Source of the DNA: a virus
Direction: 5' to 3' (one strand)
Virus record (IMG/VR): IMGVR_UViG_3300042541_001447
Span: 1 to 24,839 of that record
DNA: 24,839 nucleotides
In this document: positions 21,768-24,839 of the stretch, in pieces
How the letters are laid out: every line of letters starts with the position of its first letter
Numbering within the stretch: the stretch's first letter is position 1
Notes under the pieces: model-generated
What the model saw: the letters and a program-made list of their open reading frames with translations, nothing else
Database searches by the model: none
Told to the model about the DNA's origin: nothing
Program-made: the position numbers and the translations under genes

Positions 21768-21923
21768 CTATTTGTTTTTTTGTTTATACTCGTTTTTATC
21801 CCATCCTTGTTTAACTTTCCCTAATTCTACTGCATACAAGCCGAAGAAATACATGCTCCATTGATTGAAATTCTCAGGACGATCCTTTGGAAATACTGTT
21901 TTGCTAATTCTAATTGTTTTCAT
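21768..21923 (-). CDS. small hypothetical protein (51 aa)
   Basis: This gene was found by reading the gap between 21762 and 21953. ATG at 21923 to TAG at 21768 encodes 51 residues, MKTIRISKTVFPKDRPENFN, then 'QWSMYFFGLYAVELGKVKQG' and a polar end WDKNEYKQKNK. The aromatic-rich middle and the AAAAATTATG leader support a real gene. It ends 5 nt before the next start. No function is recognised, and the middle is too short and charged for a membrane helix. Confidence 0.7.
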   Translation of the reverse strand: MKTIRISKTVFPKDRPENFNQWSMYFFGLYAVELGKVKQGWDKNEYKQKNK

Positions 21924-21952
21924 AATTTTTGTTTTTAGTTATTTTACTTTTT

Positions 21953-22141
21953 TTAGAATAGTTTTAATGATTCCTCAATTACTTCTGTTGCTTGTTCTTG
22001 ATTTAAGTTAAAATTTTGCATCAACATATTTGACAATGCGAAGATGTGTTCAGCATCTGTATAACCTTGTGTAATCATTTTAGTTAATGCTTCTTTTGAA
22101 GTTAAGATTGCTTTTCCGATGTTTAATTCTGCGTTTTTCAT
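21953..22141 (-). CDS. small helical protein, first gene after promoter (62 aa)
   Basis: This 62-residue protein, MKNAELNIGKAILTSKEALT, continues with 'KMITQGYTDAEHIFALSNML' and 'NLNQEQATEVIEESLKLF'. It appears fully alpha-helical with a UBA-like or CUE-like look, but this is not certain. It is the first gene behind the best promoter of the window (22174-22205) and has an AGAAATTATG leader. As the first and likely most expressed early gene it may act on host functions. No direct evidence is seen. Confidence 0.65.
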   Translation of the reverse strand: MKNAELNIGKAILTSKEALTKMITQGYTDAEHIFALSNMLMQNFNLNQEQATEVIEESLKLF

Positions 22142-22173
22142 AATTTCTAAGTATTAATTGTTTTTGTCTACAG

Positions 22174-22205
22174 CAAATCTACGGAACATATATTGATCTA
22201 CCAAA
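22174..22205 (-). promoter_or_regulatory. early promoter, Bacteroidota consensus
   Basis: On the minus strand TTTG (22205-22202) and TAGATTTG (22181-22174) are separated by 20 nt, matching the Bacteroidota -33/-7 promoter TTTG-N(19-21)-TAnnTTTG. The intergenic position after a terminator and before the 62-residue gene fits. The -7 context CGTAGATTTGC is shared with the promoter at 24288. Confidence 0.75.
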
Positions 22206-22240
22206 CATTATTCACATTATTTTTAAAATAATTAACAAAC

Positions 22241-22273
22241 AAAAAAATAACTGCCTAATATTTAGACAGTTAT
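22241..22273 (-). terminator. intrinsic terminator of the recombination operon
   Basis: The stem ATAACTG/CAGTTAT (22247-22253 with 22267-22273) continues, after one mismatch, as CTAA/TTAG with a 3-nt loop. On the minus strand a run of seven U follows. It lies 8 nt after the stop of the 52-residue gene. Confidence 0.85.
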
Positions 22274-22280
22274 TAATAAA

Positions 22281-22439
22281 TTATTTTTTCTGAAATGATT
22301 TAACCACTTCTTTAAACTCGCAAATTCTCTCAATTGGAATTAAAGCCTTGACTATCTTTGCGTTGTTTATTTTCGGGCGTCCTGGTGAATGGTAGGTAGT
22401 TTGTTTCACTTCCTTTATTACTTCTATATTCTGTTTCAT
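22281..22439 (-). CDS. small hypothetical protein (52 aa), out of frame with its neighbour
   Basis: ATG at 22439, preceded directly by an in-frame TAA, opens 52 codons to TAA at 22281: MKQNIEVIKEVKQTTYHSPG, then RPKINNAKIVKALIPIERIC and EFKEVVKSFQKK. The sequence is basic and protein-like, and it ends 8 nt before a strong terminator, as expected for the last gene of the operon. The 68-residue ORF overlaps it by 110 nt in another frame. The amino-acid pattern here looks more natural than the tail of that ORF. The SPGRPK segment could contact nucleic acid. No family is recognised. Confidence 0.65.
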   Translation of the reverse strand: MKQNIEVIKEVKQTTYHSPGRPKINNAKIVKALIPIERICEFKEVVKSFQKK

Positions 22440-22536
22440 TTAATTCTAGTATTTGTAACTGTTCTTTTTGTTTGTGTGTACGGAGTAGCAAGATTAACAC
22501 TACTCCGATACAAGGCATGATTAATACTTTAGACAT
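22330..22536 (-). CDS. small single-helix membrane protein (68 aa)
   Basis: The N-terminal MSKVLIMPCIGVVLILLLRT forms one hydrophobic helix (about 3-18), followed by a polar cytoplasmic or periplasmic tail (HKQKEQLQILELNETEYRSN and so on). The start lies 16 nt inside the end of the HEXXH gene, which supports coupling. The last 36 codons overlap the 52-residue gene in another frame and are of unnatural composition (Asn/Ser/Thr/Arg-rich), so they may be overprinted or incidental. A role as a small membrane effector is possible; nothing identifies a holin, since no lysin is nearby. Confidence 0.5.
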   Translation of the reverse strand: MSKVLIMPCIGVVLILLLRTHKQKEQLQILELNETEYRSNKGSETNYLPFTRTPENKQRKDSQGFNSN

Positions 22537-22895
22537 ATCTTACTAATTTTAATTGCTAATTGTTCGCTTTCTGTTATCAATTGCTCCTCTCTATTTTGCA
22601 AATCATTCCAATATTTTCTAAAATGATAATGTGTACATTCGTGAAAGATTAAACCAAAGTCAATTAATAAATCATTTGTTATAGCACTTTTATTTATAAA
22701 TAAATAGTATTTTTTTGAGTCTGTTGGTAATTGATTGCACATTCCATCTATGTAGGTTCCGCCCTCTTTAATTCGTTTAATACAATCTATTCTATTCAAG
22801 CCGTGCAATTCATCAACTTCAAAATAATCAAACAAACTAATTGCTGAATCGCCTACTAATAGCACTAAGTCAGCCTTTATGTCTAATTTAAACAT
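22521..22895 (-). CDS. HEXXH zinc-metallopeptidase-like protein
   Basis: This 124-residue protein shows 'FGLIFHECTHYHFRKYWNDL' at about 80-99, in which HECTH (85-89) is an HEXXH zinc motif within a helix. It is followed 20 residues later by 'EEQLITESEQLAIKI', with Glu candidates (about 109 or 111) for the third zinc ligand, as in gluzincins. The rest is beta-type (YYLFINKSAITNDLLID). The protein is small for a peptidase and could be a minigluzincin-like domain or an inactive relative. It has no signal peptide, so it would act in the cytoplasm, perhaps on a host factor. It overlaps the upstream gene by 8 nt. Confidence 0.6.
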   Translation of the reverse strand: MFKLDIKADLVLLVGDSAISLFDYFEVDELHGLNRIDCIKRIKEGGTYIDGMCNQLPTDSKKYYLFINKSAITNDLLIDFGLIFHECTHYHFRKYWNDLQNREEQLITESEQLAIKISKICLKY

Positions 22896-23328
22896 TCTTA
22901 ATTGATATAGAATTTTTGCTAAACGTTATTATCGGACGTTTAAGAATTTCCCCAGTTGATTCGTCTAAACTTGTCAAACTACTTAAAGCAACTTGTTTAT
23001 ATTTGTCCTCAATCTCTTTTAGATTAGCCTTAGCAATCTGATATTCTTCAATATTAGAATAGTCAATCATACGTCTACCCTCTACTTTAGTAACTTTGAA
23101 GTTTCCAAAGTTAAATGTTTTCTCGGTTCTTTTTTCAGCCTCTTCAATCGCTAAACTTTGCACTTCGATTTTTACTTTCTGTGCGAGGTCTTCAATCTCT
23201 TTTGCTTTACCGTAAAGTTCTAAAGGATTTAATTCTCCATTCCTAACCGCTTCAATTAATATTCCGAAGTAGTCCTGTAACGTTGTTGGTGTTACTTCTA
23301 CTACTGACTGTCTTTGTAAATTTTCCAT
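22888..23328 (-). CDS. coiled-coil protein of the recombination operon
   Basis: This 146-residue protein starts MENLQRQSVVEVTPTTLQDY, then a long helix with 'YGKAKEIEDLAQKVKIEVQS' (39-58). A beta-hairpin follows, 'KTFNFGNFKVTKVEGRRMID' (70-89), then a second helix 'YQIAKANLKEIEDKYKQVAL' (95-114) and a short beta end. This helix-hairpin-helix layout resembles phage Gp157-like or other recombination-associated proteins encoded next to ERF or RecT genes, but I cannot assign it. It follows the 67-residue gene by 4 nt and overlaps the HEXXH gene by 8 nt. A partner of the annealing recombinase is a reasonable guess. Confidence 0.6.
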   Translation of the reverse strand: MENLQRQSVVEVTPTTLQDYFGILIEAVRNGELNPLELYGKAKEIEDLAQKVKIEVQSLAIEEAEKRTEKTFNFGNFKVTKVEGRRMIDYSNIEEYQIAKANLKEIEDKYKQVALSSLTSLDESTGEILKRPIITFSKNSISIKNV

Positions 23329-23332
23329 TGTC

Positions 23333-23536
23333 TTATTTATTAAATTGTTTTTTGTAATAATCTTCTCCAGTTAACCAATATTCAAAACTTGTAGTACCTG
23401 ATGAAATTTTTAATTTATCTCCGTGTGCATCAATTATTTGTTGCTTTTCCATTTCTAATGCTTGTTCAAACATATCATCTGAAGGCTCTAAGCACTCAAA
23501 TAACATTTTACTTCTTAACCACTCTACTGCTGTCAT
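23333..23536 (-). CDS. conserved-looking small phage protein (67 aa)
   Basis: This 67-residue protein has MTAVEWLRSKMLFECLEPSD, then MFEQALEMEKQQIIDAHGDK and 'SFEYWLTGEDYYKKQFNK'. The pattern 'T-A-V-E-W-L ... A-x-E-M-E-K-Q-Q-I-I-D-A ... G-E-x-Y-Y-x-x-x-F' is one that I recall in many phages of Bacteroidota, without any known function. It is helical in the middle. Gaps of 4 nt to both neighbours place it in the ERF operon. Confidence 0.7.
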   Translation of the reverse strand: MTAVEWLRSKMLFECLEPSDDMFEQALEMEKQQIIDAHGDKLKISSGTTSFEYWLTGEDYYKKQFNK

Positions 23537-23540
23537 AATA

Positions 23541-24047
23541 TTATTTATTTAGTATTTCGTTAATTTCTAATTCTTGTTGTGCAGTTAACATAAATGATTC
23601 TTTTAATTTTCCTATAATTTCAACCTCTCCATTTTCTAAACGTTCACAAATTTTATTAAATTGCTTTTCATTAATTAATTGTTTAGGCTTTTCAGCACTT
23701 GCTTGTTGTCCATCATCGTCCTGAGATTGCATAGATAAAAGATTTTGTAAAGTGTAACGACGAAAATAAGTAAGGCAGCTCCCAGTTGCTTGTGCGGTTA
23801 ATCCTAAAGGAAGTGTTAAGTAACTTTCAATAAAACTTCCGTCTTCCGCATCTATTATTCTAGTGTATTGTTTACCGTCTTCTATTGGTTGTAATAGAAG
23901 CAAACCATGACTTAATAGTACTGGCTCAACTGTATCAATTAATGCGTTTATATCAACGTATTTGTTTTTAAAGTGTGGATTGGTTGCGTTTTTAGTTGCT
24001 TTACCAATTTCTTTCTTTGCTTCTAATAATTTTGTGTAATTTTTCAT
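23541..24047 (-). CDS. erf: ERF-family single-strand annealing recombinase
   Basis: This 168-residue protein matches the ERF superfamily: 'NYTKLLEAKKEIGKATKNAT' (3-22), 'NPHFKNKYVDINALIDTVEP' (23-42), LLSHGLLLLQPI (44-55), a beta-rich 'TRIIDAEDGSFIESYLTLPL' (62-81), and the signature 'QATGSCLTYFRRYTLQNLLS' (86-105) followed by a Gln/Asp segment with DDDG. Such proteins bind ssDNA and anneal complementary strands in phage recombination and replication, like RecT or Red-beta. The C-terminus (about 115-168) is helical and less conserved. It overlaps the 71-residue gene by 4 nt (ATGA). The phage SSB-like protein is a likely partner. Confidence 0.9.
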   Translation of the reverse strand: MKNYTKLLEAKKEIGKATKNATNPHFKNKYVDINALIDTVEPVLLSHGLLLLQPIEDGKQYTRIIDAEDGSFIESYLTLPLGLTAQATGSCLTYFRRYTLQNLLSMQSQDDDGQQASAEKPKQLINEKQFNKICERLENGEVEIIGKLKESFMLTAQQELEINEILNK

Positions 24048-24259
24048 AATTCGTTTTCAATTTGTAGATTAATTCTCTCCTTAATGTCAATGATTTGATT
24101 TTCGTCAAACAAGTCTGAAACTTCCGTTTCCTGAACGTAAATAAACAAGTCATACATTTGACCGCCTGACTCTGGCTCGTGTTCTGTTTGCTCAAAGATT
24201 GGGTAAATTTCAAATTCGCATCTTAGTTCGATGCCTCTGTAATCGATTTTTGTTTCCAT
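24044..24259 (-). CDS. small acidic hypothetical protein (71 aa)
   Basis: This 71-residue acidic protein starts METKIDYRGIELRCEFEIYP, continues with 'FEQTEHEPESGGQMYDLFIY' and ends in 'LFDENQIIDIKERINLQIEN'. The 'Y-x-G-I-E-L' start and the closing 'I-x-x-I-x-E-x-I' helix resemble small phage early proteins of unknown role. It is the first gene behind the promoter at 24288, with a TAAAAATTATG leader, and overlaps the ERF gene by 4 nt. The negative charge could mimic DNA, but this is conjecture. Confidence 0.65.
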   Translation of the reverse strand: METKIDYRGIELRCEFEIYPIFEQTEHEPESGGQMYDLFIYVQETEVSDLFDENQIIDIKERINLQIENEL

Positions 24260-24287
24260 AATTTTTAGTATTTAGTTATTAATACTG

Positions 24288-24295
24288 CAAATCTA
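24288..24295 (-). promoter_or_regulatory. -7 element of the recombination operon promoter
   Basis: The minus strand shows TAGATTTG (24295-24288) 29 nt before the ATG at 24259, within the context CGTAGATTTGCAGTA, close to the promoter at 22174 (CGTAGATTTGCTGTA). The -33 element is weak (no clean TTTG at 19-21 nt). Confidence 0.6.
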
Positions 24296-24340
24296 CGAAA
24301 CTTATTTTAATAAAAGGTACTTTTTATTATTTATTTTCAC

Positions 24341-24372
24341 AAAAAAAAGCGAGTAGTAATAAAACCACTCGC
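24341..24372 (-). terminator. intrinsic terminator after homing endonuclease gene
   Basis: The stem GCGAGTGGT/ACTACTCGC (24372-24364 with 24357-24349, one G-U pair) has a 6-nt loop. It is followed on the minus strand by eight U (24348-24341). Confidence 0.9.
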
Positions 24373-24408
24373 CTTAATTAACTAAAACACCTAAAATTAT
24401 GAATGAAT

Positions 24409-24416
24409 CAAAGATA
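24409..24416 (-). promoter_or_regulatory. -7-like element between endonuclease gene and terminator
   Basis: TATCTTTG on the minus strand (24416-24409) is an exact TAnnTTTG match but has no good -33 partner. It lies 37 nt before the terminator stem and could yield an RNA of about 60 nt. Confidence 0.3.
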
Positions 24417-24426
24417 CTATAATTTT

Positions 24427-24839
24427 TTAAGCATATATAAATTTAGTGTCATTTTTTAAAGATCCATTTAGTTTAGCTCTTAATGTACTATAATTATATA
24501 AATTAAAGTCAGAACATTCTTTTATTGAATTATAAAATACTCCATTTTCTATGTTTAAAATTATCTTACTCATACTTAAATTAGAATGTCCTTTTTTACC
24601 TTTATTGTATGGTGTTTTACCTATTTTAGATAAACTAATTTTTCTTCTTGTTTCTACAGTATGCTTTTTTCCGTAAAAACTATTTAATTCTCCCTTTTTA
24701 CTATCGGACATTTTCTTTTTAGTTTCTTTTGATGCACCTATTTTTTCTTCATTATTTTTAGGTAGTATTAAATTTAAACCATTAATATTTAAAACGTCAT
24801 ATAAATCTCCGTAATATCTTTCTCTTTGATATATTACAC
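24427..24839 (-). CDS. homing endonuclease C-terminal part (NUMOD3 and NUMOD1-like), partial
   Basis: The frame is open to the right edge, so the N-terminal catalytic domain is outside the window. The visible 137 residues show 'ERYYGDLYDVLNINGLNLIL' near the edge, then NUMOD3-type DNA-binding repeats ('KIGASKETKKKMSDSKKGEL', then NSFYGKKHTVETRRKISLSK) and a NUMOD1-like C-terminus ('ENGVFYNSIKECSDFNLYNY', then AKLNGSLKNDTKFIYA). This arrangement is typical of GIY-YIG, less often HNH, phage-encoded homing endonucleases. The internal ATG at 24711 is not the true start, because the frame upstream of it stays coding-like. It is followed by a strong terminator, as expected for a self-contained inserted gene. 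Confidence 0.8.
   Translation of the reverse strand, partial: VIYQRERYYGDLYDVLNINGLNLILPKNNEEKIGASKETKKKMSDSKKGELNSFYGKKHTVETRRKISLSKIGKTPYNKGKKGHSNLSMSKIILNIENGVFYNSIKECSDFNLYNYSTLRAKLNGSLKNDTKFIYA

Noticed and set aside
24001-24213. Minus-strand ORF of 70 codons overlapping the ERF start
   Set aside because: It is out of frame inside two well-supported coupled genes and has no own leader.
1-24839. tRNA genes, CRISPR arrays, insertion sequences and attachment sites
   Set aside because: No cloverleaf-like segment, regularly spaced repeat, transposase or integrase was seen on either strand.

Overview
The window looks like part of a tailed-phage (siphovirus-type) genome or prophage from a Bacteroidota host, most likely a Flavobacterium-like bacterium. 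The DNA is very AT-rich. Start codons are preceded by A/T-rich leaders (for example AAATTATG) rather than Shine-Dalgarno sequences. Several promoter candidates match the Bacteroidota -7 consensus TAnnTTTG. Every supported gene lies on the minus strand, so transcription runs from the right edge to the left. No integrase, repressor, lysis gene or attachment site is visible, so lytic versus temperate cannot be decided here.

In transcription order, the right end (24839-19602) holds the early region. It starts with the C-terminal part of a NUMOD-type homing endonuclease and its terminator. A promoter then leads into a tightly packed operon: a small acidic protein, an ERF-family single-strand annealing recombinase, a coiled-coil protein, an HEXXH protein and two overlapping small ORFs, closed by a terminator. 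A second, well-formed promoter drives small unknown genes, a DnaA-domain-IV-like HTH protein, a small C5 cytosine methyltransferase and a small lipoprotein.

Positions 19255-19601 are the only long gene-free stretch. It has three related repeats around a 12-bp palindrome (a candidate origin or operator). It also has a promoter, two hairpins with 7-nt complementary loops, and a terminator placed directly before the replication operon. That operon (19249-13452) encodes an unknown protein, a VirE-N/AEP-like primase fused to an SF3 helicase, an SF1 helicase fused to an HNH nuclease, a DUF3127 SSB-like protein, a MazG-like protein, several tiny coupled genes and a sigma-70-like factor.

The left half (13013-1) is the packaging and structural region: lipoprotein, small and large terminase, a tail assembly chaperone with a -1 frameshift at a T10 run, tail completion and tail proteins, tape measure, XkdF-type protease, a beta-rich structural protein, scaffold, major capsid, a probable tail tube, an Ig-like protein and the first codons of a probable portal. 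Tail genes sit between the terminase and the head genes, which is not the textbook order. Six genes of 45-55 codons were recovered by reading the gaps, and most are coupled to neighbours by ATGA or TAATG overlaps. The sharpest signals are the frameshifted chaperone and the kissing-loop leader before the replication operon.
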